A DNA stretch of 64,000 nucleotides from Nitrososphaerales archaeon (GCA_032906765.1 JAJTZB010000006.1:62001-126000); one strand, 5' to 3'; positions 16,962 to 25,365 are shown, counted from the first letter of the stretch. Notes: generated by a model not told the origin, from the letters alone. Program-made: numbers and translations.

Positions 16962-17378
16962 CTAGGTGGTTTCAGCCAGTTCCTTCCAGCCGAGGACCTT
17001 CTGTTCCGAAGCCGCCGAGGTCAGCTTCCTGTCGTCTGTCGCCAGCGGCAACCCGAGGGACTTCGCAGCCACAAGGTAACACGCGTCGTAGTACGCGACG
17101 CCCCTGGTGATTGCGACGTCCATCGCTTCGGCGTGGTCGACCTCGTCCCATCGCACCAGCGAAATCCGGGAGGCCAGGCGCAGCAGCGCGCTGTGAGCTT
17201 TCCGCGCGTCGTCCCTGGTGAGCAGATTCAGGAGGCGGACCTGCTTCCATATGCCGTTGCTGGCTTCGTAGACCGCCACGTCAAGGGTGCTCAGGTCGCT
17301 GGCGATGTCGGCCAGCTTCCTTCCGTCCATGTGCTTGAGGAGCAGGAGCAAGGTGCTGGCGTCCACGAGGGCCTTCAT
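16962..17378 (-). CDS. vapC: PIN-domain ribonuclease toxin (VapC)
   Basis: PIN-domain RNase of a type II toxin-antitoxin pair. The first catalytic Asp is in MKALVDASTLLLLL (D6), and later acids are in AYYDACYLVAAKSLGLPLATDDRKL, matching the conserved D...D spacing of PIN domains. Length (138 residues) is typical. It overlaps the stop of the upstream antitoxin gene by 4 nt. Targets in archaea are usually rRNA or tRNA, but none can be inferred here. Confidence 0.85.
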   Translation of the reverse strand: MKALVDASTLLLLLKHMDGRKLADIASDLSTLDVAVYEASNGIWKQVRLLNLLTRDDARKAHSALLRLASRISLVRWDEVDHAEAMDVAITRGVAYYDACYLVAAKSLGLPLATDDRKLTSAASEQKVLGWKELAETT

Positions 17379-17599
17379 CGGGTGTCCCTGGTTTCTCTTA
17401 CAGCCCGGATTATCCTCTCGTCAGAGACCTTGGACAGAGATCCGCGGGCCTTGGCCAACGCGGAGACGAGCGCGGCCTTCTCCTGCCTCTCGACCTCCTG
17501 TTTGAGCGCCGACCTCACGACCTCGCTGAAGTTCACGTTGAACCTCTTCAATTTCCTCTTCAGCTTCTCATCCACCCTCACCACGACCGTTCCAGTCAT
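17375..17599 (-). CDS. vapB: VapB-type antitoxin
   Basis: A 74-residue antitoxin starting MTGTVVVRVDEKLKRKLKRF, a ribbon-helix-helix-like N-terminus, followed by a charged helix that would wrap the toxin. The chosen ATG at 17599 is preferred over an upstream extension, which would add an unrelated hydrophobic N-terminus. Upstream lies an A/T-rich tract with TGTATATACA-like half sites (about 17606-17630), a plausible promoter and operator. It overlaps vapC by 4 nt. Confidence 0.78.
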   Translation of the reverse strand: MTGTVVVRVDEKLKRKLKRFNVNFSEVVRSALKQEVERQEKAALVSALAKARGSLSKVSDERIIRAVRETRDTR

Positions 17600-17862
17600 A
17601 CAGAGATGTATATACAAGAGCGTATATAACCACAGCGATTCGTGCAAGCCTGAGAATGGTTACCGCGCTTTACAAGGCGCCTCAACCGATCCGCTCCTTC
17701 ATCTTTGATGAAGTCGTGAGTCTTCGGGAAGACAAGCGTGGCACCCTGTACTTCCGGTGCGCCTTTGGATTTCAGAAGCGCTACCATTTCCGGAGGCATG
17801 TACATGGTAAAGCAGGTCTCGTCTTCCTCATACCTTCTGTCGGTCAACGGGCCACCTCCCAC
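17596..17862 (-). CDS. Uncertain small gene between vapB and the next gene
   Basis: Both strands are open in this 300-nt interval. The minus-strand frame (GTG start, 88 codons) encodes a soluble-looking product beginning MGGGPLTDRRYEEDETCFTM with normal charged-residue and GC-rich third-position use, but its last 20 codons run into the vapB promoter. The plus-strand frame (17656-17910, 84 codons) is an alternative. Neither has a domain I know; only one, if any, is real. Confidence 0.25.
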   Translation of the reverse strand: MGGGPLTDRRYEEDETCFTMYMPPEMVALLKSKGAPEVQGATLVFPKTHDFIKDEGADRLRRLVKRGNHSQACTNRCGYIRSCIYISV

Positions 17863-17906
17863 TTCGCTTCCATGGCAACGGATATTTTCGAGTTCTTTTC
17901 TTCGAA

Positions 17907-18224
17907 CTAGACGTCGGGGAAGAATCTTCTCATGAGCGACGTTATTTGTTCACTGTCGCGGGGATTCAGCGACACCTGCAGGCTGTAACTTGTGGGCTTC
18001 GGGATGATCCAGCCTTGTCTGATTAGTTCCCTTGCCATCCTATCAATTCGTTTCGCTTCGTGTTTTCCCAAATCCGTGTCTTTGAACCCTTTCTGAAGGT
18101 TGTCGAACGCGGTGTGACTTGCACCCCAGTTTCCCCTCCTGTGTAGCTTGAACAGAATCGAGGCCCTGATTTCATCGTCCGAAAGCATGAGTTCACTTAT
18201 GATACTTCGAAAGTTCATATTCAA
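17907..18224 (-). CDS. Conserved small archaeal protein (HTH-like)
   Basis: A 105-residue protein with the block ILFKLHRRGNWGASHTAFDNLQKGF followed by LIRQGWIIPKPTSYSLQVSLNP, a pattern I associate with short archaeal proteins of unknown function. The predicted layout, helices followed by a strand pair, resembles a winged helix. There is no operon neighbour; the divergent gene at 18287 is also a winged-helix protein, so the pair could be a small regulatory unit. Confidence 0.6.
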   Translation of the reverse strand: MNMNFRSIISELMLSDDEIRASILFKLHRRGNWGASHTAFDNLQKGFKDTDLGKHEAKRIDRMARELIRQGWIIPKPTSYSLQVSLNPRDSEQITSLMRRFFPDV

Positions 18225-18286
18225 ATACTTGCCAAGTTAGATAGATAGAAAGACAGGGACAAAGTCAGACAGACATAGAAATAGTC

Positions 18287-18649
18287 GTGAGTCGAATGAG
18301 CTACAAACCAAATGAGACGCTACTGCTGAAGTACCTGGGCCCGAGTCCGACTCTGAGGATCATGGACTTCTTCCTAGACAACCCGCTGTCAGACTACTCG
18401 AAGAACGAGATTGCAAGAAATCTGGCAATGAGCAGGGTGACATTCTTCAAGTACTGGAAGGAACTGGAAAAGTCAGGGGCAGTGAAGCAGACGAGGCAAA
18501 TCGGAAGGGCTACGATGTACAGGCTGGACCGAGAGAACGAGGTCGTGAAGCAGCTCATCAAGTTCGACATGGCTCTGGCAAGGAAGACCATGGAGAAGGC
18601 TGTGGAAGAGTACCAGAAGCCTGTCGCCGTAAAGCCGAGATCCCGCTAA
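18287..18649 (+). CDS. Winged-helix transcriptional regulator
   Basis: A 120-residue protein with an N-terminal winged helix: LGPSPTLRIMDFFLDNPLSDYSKNEIARNLAMSRVTFFKYWKELEKSGAV, where SRVTFFKYW is the recognition helix, then a wing (RATMYRLD) and a C-terminal helix. It resembles ArsR/MarR-like archaeal regulators. No ligand-binding cysteines are present. GTG 18287 or ATG 18296 may be the start. The target is unknown. Confidence 0.7.
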   Translation: MSRMSYKPNETLLLKYLGPSPTLRIMDFFLDNPLSDYSKNEIARNLAMSRVTFFKYWKELEKSGAVKQTRQIGRATMYRLDRENEVVKQLIKFDMALARKTMEKAVEEYQKPVAVKPRSR

Positions 18650-19123
18650 AAAGAACCCCAGAACCGGAAAGTCGCTCGTGTGAGATGCGCCTGAGCTGTT
18701 TTGACTTGATGCGGATTGATGCTGTCCGATTGAGCTAGTGATAAAAGGTGGAAAATGTCGTGAATGTTGCTCGCGTTAGAGCTGCAGAGGGGCACCCACG
18801 CTTAACAGTGAAGACGAACCCCTGAAGACTTGACAGAACCTTCTGAACATGAAAACCACCAACACTAGACTCTCAATTTGCCAGCCTCGCGTATCCGCCC
18901 CTAGACGCGTTCGAAGCGAAGGTCGTCGGAATTCAACGGATTGGAAAGCGCGGCCGGAATCCTCTACCAGTCATCAGTGACTGAATGATTCCAGGCCAGA
19001 AGTCGCCCAGCCCCGCCGTCTGTGTCCAGCATGTTGATTTGAAACCGCACATGCGGCCTCGATATGTAGAATGAGCGGAACCTGAAGCAAATCTTATTTC
19101 ATTCAGATTCCCACCACCCGTAG
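18650..19123. other. Intergenic stretch without a recognisable feature
   Basis: About 470 nt with no convincing gene. A small hairpin (ATCAGTGACTGAATGAT region near 18973) and short A/T-rich tracts occur, including CTTATTTCATTC at about 19090-19102, a possible promoter for the next gene. I see no tRNA or known RNA. Confidence 0.4.
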
Positions 19124-19825
19124 TTGGGTTCCACAGTACTGCTGTCTGGTGAATGCACGCTCTGGAAAAACAACGCTTTCGCTGGGAAGTCGGTATCGAC
19201 TCTTTCCTACGATCAAGATCTTGGTTTCTTCAAGGCAGTCTCAGGAGGAAACATTTGGATGTCATTCAAGACTTTGCAAGTTGTTGAAACCCAAGCTAGC
19301 GAAACCGGATCCTTGCTCAAGAAGCATCGTGTTAACATCCACGTGAAGTTTCAAAATGGAGACGAGTACTTCTTGATGTTTCTTGTACAAGATGAAACAA
19401 GGTCTTTGGAAGTGAAGGCATGGATTGACAATCTTGTCAAGATTGGCCGAACGAACGATGAAGTATACCGACTCCTCAGGACAAGGGAAAAAGTCGCCCT
19501 CTCTGAAGTGTGCTCCATCCTTTCCAAGAATGGTCTGTCGAGCACCCCTTCAGACGGGCAAAGGATGGTTGAAGGACTGATCTCCTCTGGAGCTATTGAA
19601 GGCGTTTTTGACGGCGCTTCGTTCGTGAGCAAGATGGGGATGCAACGCGAATCGGTGCAATACCAAGTCGTCACATCGTTCGAGATGGGAAGAGATGGCG
19701 TAGTCAGTCTCAAGTGCCCCAGCTGTGGTTCGCCAATTCAGATGCTCGACAAGGCTTCGGTAAGGAAATGTGGTTATTGCGGCACCGAGTTCATGGTTCC
19801 GAAACGGATACTGGACACTTTGTAG
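19124..19825 (+). CDS. Zinc-ribbon protein with PH/GRAM-like N-terminus
   Basis: A 233-residue product starting at TTG. The N-terminal ~100 residues form alternating strands (GECTLWKN...VSTLSYDQDLGFFKA...WMSFKTLQVVE), resembling a PH/GRAM-like domain. The middle is helical (VYRLLRTREKVALSEVCSILSKNGLSSTP), possibly winged-helix. The C-terminus is a zinc ribbon, LKCPSCGSPIQML...VRKCGYCGTEF. It is convergent with another zinc-ribbon gene 28 nt downstream. The function is unknown. Confidence 0.65.
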   Translation: MGSTVLLSGECTLWKNNAFAGKSVSTLSYDQDLGFFKAVSGGNIWMSFKTLQVVETQASETGSLLKKHRVNIHVKFQNGDEYFLMFLVQDETRSLEVKAWIDNLVKIGRTNDEVYRLLRTREKVALSEVCSILSKNGLSSTPSDGQRMVEGLISSGAIEGVFDGASFVSKMGMQRESVQYQVVTSFEMGRDGVVSLKCPSCGSPIQMLDKASVRKCGYCGTEFMVPKRILDTL

Positions 19826-19852
19826 CGGAATCAGAACGCAATTTGAAAGAAG

Positions 19853-20302
19853 CTATTTGGGCTGTTTGAAGAATGCCACTACGTGCGACCGAGTGAAATA
19901 CCATAGAATGATGATGCCCCAGATGATTCCGATTATGCTGAGGATGTCTAGAACGGCACCAATTAGAATCAAGATTCTCGCCCAATTCCTGCCAGATAGC
20001 AGGGCTAGCGCAAAGAACAGTGTGAGCAAGCCGAAGATGTCGACTATGAACCCGAAAGGCCCTAACACGAATCCGGACCCTAGGGTGATGAGTGAACCCA
20101 CAATCTGTAGTGCGGCGAGAATGGTCACGCCAGTTGGCCTTCGTAATGTGATAGTGGCGGGTGGAGCGACCGATACGCCGGTTGTGGGCATTATGATGAG
20201 AGACGAAAAAGGCTTGCCACAATTCGGACAGAATGCTGCCCCCTGATCATACTCCCTCCCACAATTGGGACAGGCTGGCAATTCCGTCAAGAAGCTACTC
20301 AA
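19853..20302 (-). CDS. Zinc-ribbon membrane protein
   Basis: A 149-residue protein: an N-terminal double-CxxC zinc ribbon (CPNCGREYDQGAAFCPNCGKPF), a short linker, then three or four hydrophobic helices (VTILAALQIVGSLITLG, FIVDIFGLLTLFFALALLSG, ILILIGAVLDILSIIGIIWGIIILWYF). Such zinc-ribbon plus membrane-helix proteins are common in TACK archaea; their role is unknown. It converges with the zinc-ribbon gene at 19124. Confidence 0.65.
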   Translation of the reverse strand: MSSFLTELPACPNCGREYDQGAAFCPNCGKPFSSLIIMPTTGVSVAPPATITLRRPTGVTILAALQIVGSLITLGSGFVLGPFGFIVDIFGLLTLFFALALLSGRNWARILILIGAVLDILSIIGIIWGIIILWYFTRSHVVAFFKQPK

Positions 20303-20344
20303 CTGATGTTAATTAAGTTGATTGAAGCTTGAAGGAACGACGTC

Positions 20345-20397
20345 GGGTTCATTGCGCCTCTACCTAGGATTTCATCCATCCCTGTAACGTAACCATT
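20345..20397 (-). repeat. Dispersed short repeat, copy c (extended)
   Basis: On the minus strand the core CGGGTTCATTGCGCC (plus orientation) extends through a further block ending AACGTAACCATT. Copy e at 23689 shares the whole ~55 nt. In one frame both read as similar peptides: NGYVTGMDEILGRGAMNP here and NGYVSGLDEVPDGDATNP at copy e. Confidence 0.65.
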
Positions 20398-20405
20398 ACG
20401 CGCAG

Positions 20406-20822
20406 CTACGGTGATGGGGAAGAAGCGTCGGCTTGGAGACGGATGACACCACGTGTAGTGCCGCGCAACACCTCCTCTCCGTGCTGGTTCCGGCAGACCA
20501 CCTCCATAGCTACGTTGAGGCGTCCTTCGGCCCGCTCCACCTTGGTGACCAAGGCCTTGCACCTCACCGTGTCTCCGACGAAGACCGGCCTGACGAACTG
20601 AAATTCCATCTCGCGTGCTATGTAGTTCAAGTCCCCGCCGAGCTTTGTGGGAAGCGTGGCTGTCAGCAGCCCCTGCACCATCGTCCTTCCCTTGCTGTCA
20701 GGCCGCATGTGGTGAATCCCCTTGTCTCCGGAGAGCTCTGCGAACGATCTGACGTCTTCGGCTGTGAAGGTCCGCTCGTAGACGGCCTGCTGACCTACCT
20801 CAAGCTTCATCTGGGTACTCAC
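20406..20822 (-). CDS. MaoC-like hot-dog domain protein
   Basis: A 138-residue single hot-dog domain: TFTAEDVRSFAELSGDKGIHHMR holds the hydratase-type D-x(n)-H arrangement, followed by GRTMVQGLLTATL and later FVRPVFVGDTVRC, the standard MaoC strands. The family includes (R)-specific enoyl-CoA hydratases and other acyl-thioester enzymes. The usual N-P-L-H motif is replaced by K-G-I-H-H, so hydratase activity is plausible but not certain. It is followed upstream by the RraA-like gene on the same strand, 13 nt away. Confidence 0.75.
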   Translation of the reverse strand: MSTQMKLEVGQQAVYERTFTAEDVRSFAELSGDKGIHHMRPDSKGRTMVQGLLTATLPTKLGGDLNYIAREMEFQFVRPVFVGDTVRCKALVTKVERAEGRLNVAMEVVCRNQHGEEVLRGTTRGVIRLQADASSPSP

Positions 20823-20835
20823 TCTCAGGGGAAGC

Positions 20836-21543
20836 TTACTCCTCTACAGCTCCCCCTCGCTCCCGTAGATGCCTACGGAAGGTATAGGATGGGTCTGAAC
20901 TGCGCTTTGCCAGGTACCCATCGAAGTCCAATTGTTCAGAAAGCTTCCTTCCAGCCTGGATTGTCTCTGCCTGCTTCCGCTCGACCTTCCATATGGACTT
21001 CGCAGCCTCCAAGACCTCTTCGACCTTGCCTCCTGGGACGAAAAGTACGCCGTCGACATCTGCAAAAACCACGTCATCGCCATCGACAGTGAAGCCGCCC
21101 CATTGAGCTGAAGAAAGGTCCTGGGGACCCCTCTGATCGAGGCGAAGAGGTCCGGCTGGATACGACCCATAGCTGAACACCGGAAAACCCAGCCGTACCA
21201 ACTCGTCGGTGTCCCGATGGTAGCCGCGCACCACCAACCCCGCTACGCCCCACGCCCTGGCTTCTATGACAGTAAGGTCGCCCACGCAACTCTCGTCGCT
21301 TCGACCATCGTTGTCCACAACCAGCACGTCTCCGGGCAAGGCTTTCTTCATTGCTTCAAGGAAAACGTCTACGCTTCCTCGGTGACGAGCGGGCAACACC
21401 CGACCAGCAACGCGCATGTCTGACACCAGTGGATGTATGCCAGACGGGGCGACGCGCAGGGGGACGTGCAGACGCACGCATGCATCGGCGATGAGAGGGG
21501 TTGAAAGATTGGAGAAAGCGCTTTCCAACGACCCGTTGTCCAT
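20836..21543 (-). CDS. RraA-family protein (HMG/CHA aldolase-like)
   Basis: RraA fold with the metal/substrate motif VVDNDGRSDESCVGDLTVIEARAWGVAGLVVRGYHRD: the G-D-L...A...G(V)xG...G(x)RD signature of RraA-like proteins and the related oxo-acid aldolases/decarboxylases. The ATG at 21543 is preferred over a GTG at 21561 because GGAGGGAGGG lies just upstream of it as a ribosome site. In archaea the role is most likely a divalent-metal aldolase/decarboxylase rather than RNase E control. It sits with the MaoC-like gene, hinting at a small acyl or keto-acid pathway. Confidence 0.75.
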   Translation of the reverse strand: MDNGSLESAFSNLSTPLIADACVRLHVPLRVAPSGIHPLVSDMRVAGRVLPARHRGSVDVFLEAMKKALPGDVLVVDNDGRSDESCVGDLTVIEARAWGVAGLVVRGYHRDTDELVRLGFPVFSYGSYPAGPLRLDQRGPQDLSSAQWGGFTVDGDDVVFADVDGVLFVPGGKVEEVLEAAKSIWKVERKQAETIQAGRKLSEQLDFDGYLAKRSSDPSYTFRRHLRERGGAVEE

Positions 21544-21561
21544 TACCCTCCCTCCTTCCAC

Positions 21562-21923
21562 GCTTTGTTATAAAACAGGAATGGCAAGCTTGCGAACGAA
21601 GCCCGAAGAGTCCCAGCCTCCACTCGCGGAGTGATAACGCGCCTAAGCAGGGTTCTGTAGTCGTCCTGATTAAGAAGGTGAAGAATCAGGTTCTTCGTGC
21701 TCATTTTGTGATGAGGTCGGTTGCGCGCGTAGGACTTATTGCGCCTCCGCCGGGAATAGTCCTCAGTCAACGTGTTGTTCCCAAACATTATGTGACCGCC
21801 CGGTCCTCTGAGGAATGGAATCTAGTCACAAGCGCGACTCGGCCTTCAACCATCATGAACAGATGGCACGCCGACCATAGTTCTAGATTCGTAGTTCTCA
21901 CAGAGGCGTGGAGAGTAATTGGG
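21562..21923. other. Intergenic stretch with repeat copy d
   Basis: About 360 nt between two minus-strand genes. It holds copy d of the dispersed repeat (21738-21755) and two short minus-strand frames with unusual composition that I do not accept as genes. Confidence 0.45.
21738..21755 (-). repeat. Dispersed short repeat, copy d
   Basis: Plus-strand ATTGCGCCTCCGCCGGGA, the reverse complement of the family core. This copy lacks the full GAACCC end (TAAGTCCT instead). Confidence 0.55.
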
Positions 21924-23531
21924 TTATCGTCTCCTAAACTGGCCGAGCAAAGCATACCGCCTTGCCAGCAGATAGGATGCGAGCAGGAGGAGGGTGAAGA
22001 GAGTCGTGGCCGCGACCTGGAATGGGAATTCGGGAATCCCCTCGCCCCCACCTTGAGTAGGGCTTGATGTGGTTGTGCTGGACGAAGTGCTGAAGGACGA
22101 TGTGGAGATTTGAGCGGTGTTGGACGTGGCCGAGACGGTCGTAGTTGAGCTGGTCGTCGAAGTTATAGAGGAACCCAATGTGGAAGTGACGCTGCTCGCG
22201 GTGGACGTCGTGTTAGACATCGTCGTTGTGGATGAAGTAGTGGTCATGGATGACCCGTACAGCCCGAAGAGGTCCTGGTTTGGCCAATTGGCGACGTTCG
22301 CAACTACATTCTGCAGCCCGCTGTCCATTGCGGTCTCGAAGTTTGTTTCGTTTGCGACTGACCCGTTGAAGAACACCGCGAAGTCCACCCCAATTCCTTT
22401 GTTGTCCCTGACAACCTCGGTGTTTGTGCCTGGCAACAGGCCCAAGTGCCACCAGTTCGCATCGGGGCCAGCCGGACGGACGTTCCACGCCCCGGCATCC
22501 CAGTAAGCCGAACCCGCCCAGTACGGAATGGTTGGGCGGGATAACATCGTCTGCATTGTGGTCGCGTTCAGGAGCGTGGTCGAACCTTGACCGTCAAGGC
22601 CGACGACGAAGCGCATCAGGTCGATGGGGGAGGCGATCCACCCGCCGTGGGCGTCCATCGCTTCGATGCAGAAGCCGCCGTATGGCCACGGGACACTGCC
22701 GGCGCCAGGGAACACGGACGTAGCGTTGCCATCGACGGGGTCGTAGTACTTCACCTCTCTTGGGGCCCGCTGGCTGAGCTGGGTGTGTCCAATCTTCATG
22801 TCGGTGATTCCGAATGGAGCCAGAACGTTCTGTTGTACGAACTGCTCATACGACACGCCGCTAATCTTCTCTATAATCCTGCCGAGGACGCAGTAGCCGA
22901 AGTTCGAATAGTCATAGTATGTTCCGGGTGTGAATTGAAGCGGCTCCCCCAGCATGTAGCGGATGACTGTACTACAGCTCGCCGGCCTCGGGGTCCCCGT
23001 GGCGTCGGCCGCGTTCCACGTGGTGGGCTGGAACATTGGGTCGAAGGTCGTGTCCCTGTTCCATCCGCCTGCGTGCCACAGGAGGTCTTGGACGGTTATG
23101 TTCTGGATGCGTGGGTCTTCCGTGGAGCCAGCCGGCGGCTGAAGGTCGTTCAGAATAGAGAAGGCCTTGTCGCTGAGGCTCAGTTTCCCCTGCTGGACCA
23201 AGAGGTAGATAGCCGCGGCGGTGATGGGCTTGGATACGCTCGCGATTCTGAAGGGCGAATCTGGCTGCACCAGCTGGTTGGCCTCGACGTCTGCCATGCC
23301 ATAACCGTGGGCGAGGACAAGCCTGTCATCCTTGACCACGGCGAGCGCGCCCCCGGGGACGCCCCATTGTGCCATCAGGTTGGTCATGAACGTATCGAAG
23401 GCCCCGAGCCCTGGAGCTGGAGGGCCTGTGACTGGAATCGAGCTTGCTTGAGCCGGCAGGGCGAGGTTCAACGGAAGTTGAGCCGCGGTCAGCGTCAGAA
23501 CCAGTGCGATGACTCCCAGCGCACGGCGCAA
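21924..23531 (-). CDS. Secreted beta-lactamase-fold serine hydrolase with PEF-CTERM-like anchor
   Basis: Serine beta-lactamase/class C esterase fold: signal peptide at 1-30, nucleophile motif SVSK near residue 99 (S-x-x-K), YDYSNFGYCVLG carrying the Y-x-N motif near 207, and a late H-x-G-like segment WWHLGLLPG. After about residue 420 comes a 75-residue Thr/Ser-rich linker, then IPEFPFQVAATTLFTLLLLA and a basic tail. The (I/V)PEFP plus helix plus basic tail is the pattern of archaeal PEF-CTERM-type sorting signals, so the enzyme probably stands on the outer face of the membrane. Substrate unknown; beta-lactam resistance is unlikely in an archaeon. Confidence 0.88.
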   Translation of the reverse strand: MRRALGVIALVLTLTAAQLPLNLALPAQASSIPVTGPPAPGLGAFDTFMTNLMAQWGVPGGALAVVKDDRLVLAHGYGMADVEANQLVQPDSPFRIASVSKPITAAAIYLLVQQGKLSLSDKAFSILNDLQPPAGSTEDPRIQNITVQDLLWHAGGWNRDTTFDPMFQPTTWNAADATGTPRPASCSTVIRYMLGEPLQFTPGTYYDYSNFGYCVLGRIIEKISGVSYEQFVQQNVLAPFGITDMKIGHTQLSQRAPREVKYYDPVDGNATSVFPGAGSVPWPYGGFCIEAMDAHGGWIASPIDLMRFVVGLDGQGSTTLLNATTMQTMLSRPTIPYWAGSAYWDAGAWNVRPAGPDANWWHLGLLPGTNTEVVRDNKGIGVDFAVFFNGSVANETNFETAMDSGLQNVVANVANWPNQDLFGLYGSSMTTTSSTTTMSNTTSTASSVTSTLGSSITSTTSSTTTVSATSNTAQISTSSFSTSSSTTTSSPTQGGGEGIPEFPFQVAATTLFTLLLLASYLLARRYALLGQFRRR

Positions 23532-23688
23532 TGGAATGGCGATGACGGCCCTCGATATTTATTACTTGACGCAGGCGTCGGTCGGCTGTCGCGTCTCATT
23601 TCGCGAATGTTTCCGTGTTCCGTGCTGAGCCAGCGCAATACTTGCACAATGGCCATTTTGGGGAGGTTCTATGGGTTGAACGTCTAAC

Positions 23689-23743
23689 GGGTTCGTTGCA
23701 TCTCCGTCGGGAACCTCGTCTAGGCCTGAAACGTAGCCATTGC
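23689..23743 (-). repeat. Dispersed short repeat, copy e (extended)
   Basis: Plus-strand GGGTTCGTTGCATCTCCGTC and onward to ACGTAGCCATTGC. Shares about 55 nt with copy c, including the coding-like frame NGYVSGLDEVPDGDATNP. Confidence 0.6.
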
Positions 23744-23750
23744 ATGTAAG

Positions 23751-24473
23751 TCATGCGTACGGCCTGCTCCTGAAGTAGCGTATCAGTGACACCCCGTTCT
23801 TGTCCAGCCCCAGGTTGACCTGCCACCTTTCCACCCCCGCCCTCTCCGCCCTTCGCGCTGCCGCGAGGATTCTCCGATTGGTTCTGTTCGACGCTGGAGG
23901 CACGAACGGCTTCGCGTCGTACAGGTAGCACTGCGCTATGACCGCCTTGTTGCCCCTCGCCAGGGCCCTTCTCAGCTCCCCCATGTGCCTGATGAGCCTG
24001 TCGAAGGAGTCGAATCTGCTCGTCCTGACCCTCTGGAGGCTCTCGCCCGCCGGGAGGACTATCAGGGGCGTCTTCACCTCGATGTAGGTTCGGCCCACGA
24101 GGAAGTCTATCCTTGATCTGCCCAGCCTAACCTCCCTCCGCACCTCCCCCCTCGCCATGCGCGAGAGCGCCCCGTTCCTCAGGAAGAACTCGAAGTACCT
24201 GTTGGCAGCGGTCTGGTTGATGCCGACCCAGGACCCGGCTTCGGCTGTGGTGGCTATCGCCTCGACCGTGTGGGCCATCTTTCTGCCGGCGCTCTGCGAG
24301 GAGGAGTAGAGGCAGGGGAGCCCGGCCAGGCTCAGGTCGCCCAGCCTTCCGGTCGTGGGGCAGTGGCACCGGAGGGTCTCGCCCTCGGCGTCGACCATCA
24401 TGATGAATCGGTTCGGCCGCGAAAAGACGACGCCCTCCCTCAGGGGAAATGGGAATCTGTAGACCGGAGTCAA
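23751..24473 (-). CDS. sfsA: SfsA family DNA/RNA nuclease-like protein
   Basis: SfsA-like protein of 240 residues with RPNRFIMMVDAEGETLRCHCPTTGRLGDLSLAG (the R-x-N-R-F...H-x-P-x-T-G-R signature) and a C-terminal nuclease-like core SRIDFLVGRTYIEVKTP, where D and E-V-K fit a PD-(D/E)XK site. Later AVIAQCYLYDAKPFVPPASN also matches the family. Historically named for sugar fermentation stimulation; its real role is unclear, and nucleic-acid binding and nuclease activity are reported for members. Starts at TTG 24473. Confidence 0.85.
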   Translation of the reverse strand: MTPVYRFPFPLREGVVFSRPNRFIMMVDAEGETLRCHCPTTGRLGDLSLAGLPCLYSSSQSAGRKMAHTVEAIATTAEAGSWVGINQTAANRYFEFFLRNGALSRMARGEVRREVRLGRSRIDFLVGRTYIEVKTPLIVLPAGESLQRVRTSRFDSFDRLIRHMGELRRALARGNKAVIAQCYLYDAKPFVPPASNRTNRRILAAARRAERAGVERWQVNLGLDKNGVSLIRYFRSRPYA

Positions 24474-24617
24474 TTGGAGGTGGTTCCAGGTGTCGCGCTC
24501 TTAAGACAAAAGGCTGCGGTTAATACACAAGGTCTACTGCTTATGGCTGGATTGTCGTTAAATATCCTAAAGTGGTATTCGGTCGGACTGAATATAGTTG
24601 AAGCCTGGCGTTGATGG

Positions 24618-25040
24618 GTGACATACGACATACATTGTTACAAGCCGATTTCAGACAGCCCCAGCGTCGAAGAAGCGCGTCGGGTCCTTGAAGCGGGCTA
24701 TGAGTTCCCAGAGCTAGACAGAGCACCGGACCCCGAAGATAAGTGGAAGATTGCGGCTGCGTTGATGAGGTTTGATTCGAAATTGGAGCCGTTCAAACTT
24801 GACCCGGTGAAGTTGGCTAACATGACCATCGACCAACAGGAAAGGATGAGGACTGATTCCATCGAGCTCAACACTCCGAGAGACGGGCGGTCGATTCAAA
24901 TATCGATATTCGAGGACAGCGTCGGCGTCCTAGTTCCCTATTGGTATGAGGGGGCTGAGATTGATGAGGTGTTCGCATGAGTTTCCGACTACTTGCGCGT
25001 CATCGGAAAGGCTGCGGGATACTTCGTCTTTGACCCCTAG
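24618..25040 (+). pseudogene. Conserved protein with an in-frame TGA near the C-terminus
   Basis: Starts GTG; the first 120 codons read MTYDIHCYKPISDSPSVEEA... ending IQISIFEDSVGVLVPYWYEG AEIDEVFA, then TGA (24978-24980). The same frame continues VSDYLRVIGKAAGYFVFDP to TAG at 25038. I recall a bacterial family ending with a VPYWY...VF-x-E-V-x-x-YL-x-V-I...A-G-(F/Y)-F-V-(F/Y)-DP block, so the continuation looks like the true C-terminus and the TGA like a nonsense change. The family function is unknown. The tail overlaps a truncated minus-strand gene. If translation stops at the TGA, a shortened protein could still fold. Confidence 0.6.
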
Positions 25041-25313
25041 CAGGTCGAAGGAGCCTTGCTTGGAGGTGGACGAAAGAAGGATGATCTGTTCGTACTCGTC
25101 GAGAACGGCGAAGGTACCCAGGACCTGGGACACGTCACCCTTGGCTTGATTTCCGCCAATCTGGAATGCCTTTGATTGTCTGGTCTGCCAGCGCTGATAG
25201 TACAGTCTGGCGAGGTAGAAGCCGACGACAGCAAGGACCGCGAACACAGTCACGAGCGTTCCGAGGACGGATTCCAGAGAGGTCATCTTCGCCTGGTATT
25301 CTGCGGCGCCCAT
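24930..25313 (-). pseudogene. 3'-truncated membrane-anchored nuclease-like protein
   Basis: The N-terminus has one membrane helix (VLGTLVTVFAVLAVVGFYLA), then KAFQIGGNQAKGDVSQVLGTFAVLDEYEQIILLSSTSKQGSFDLLGVKDE, which resembles archaeal endonucleases related to Holliday-junction resolvases. The motif expected next, a hydrophobic strand with E-x-K, is missing: after GVKDE the frame becomes unlike the family (VSRSLSDDAQVVGNSCEHL) and is simply the antisense of the neighbouring gene. So the catalytic half appears lost at a junction near 25,020. The nuclease assignment is moderate. Confidence 0.5.
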
Positions 25314-25365
25314 ATCAGCGTCAATTAATCAAAACTAGCCGCATTCAGTGTAACTAGATGATGAT

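Noticed and set aside
18960-19080. Structured RNA in the 470-nt gap before 19124
   Set aside because: A few short hairpins exist but nothing matches a known RNA or shows clear box motifs.
20299-20562. 87-codon minus-strand frame ending ...NGYVTGMDEILGRGAMNP
   Set aside because: It overlaps the MaoC-like gene in another frame, and its apparent conservation at the end comes from the repeat shared with copy e.
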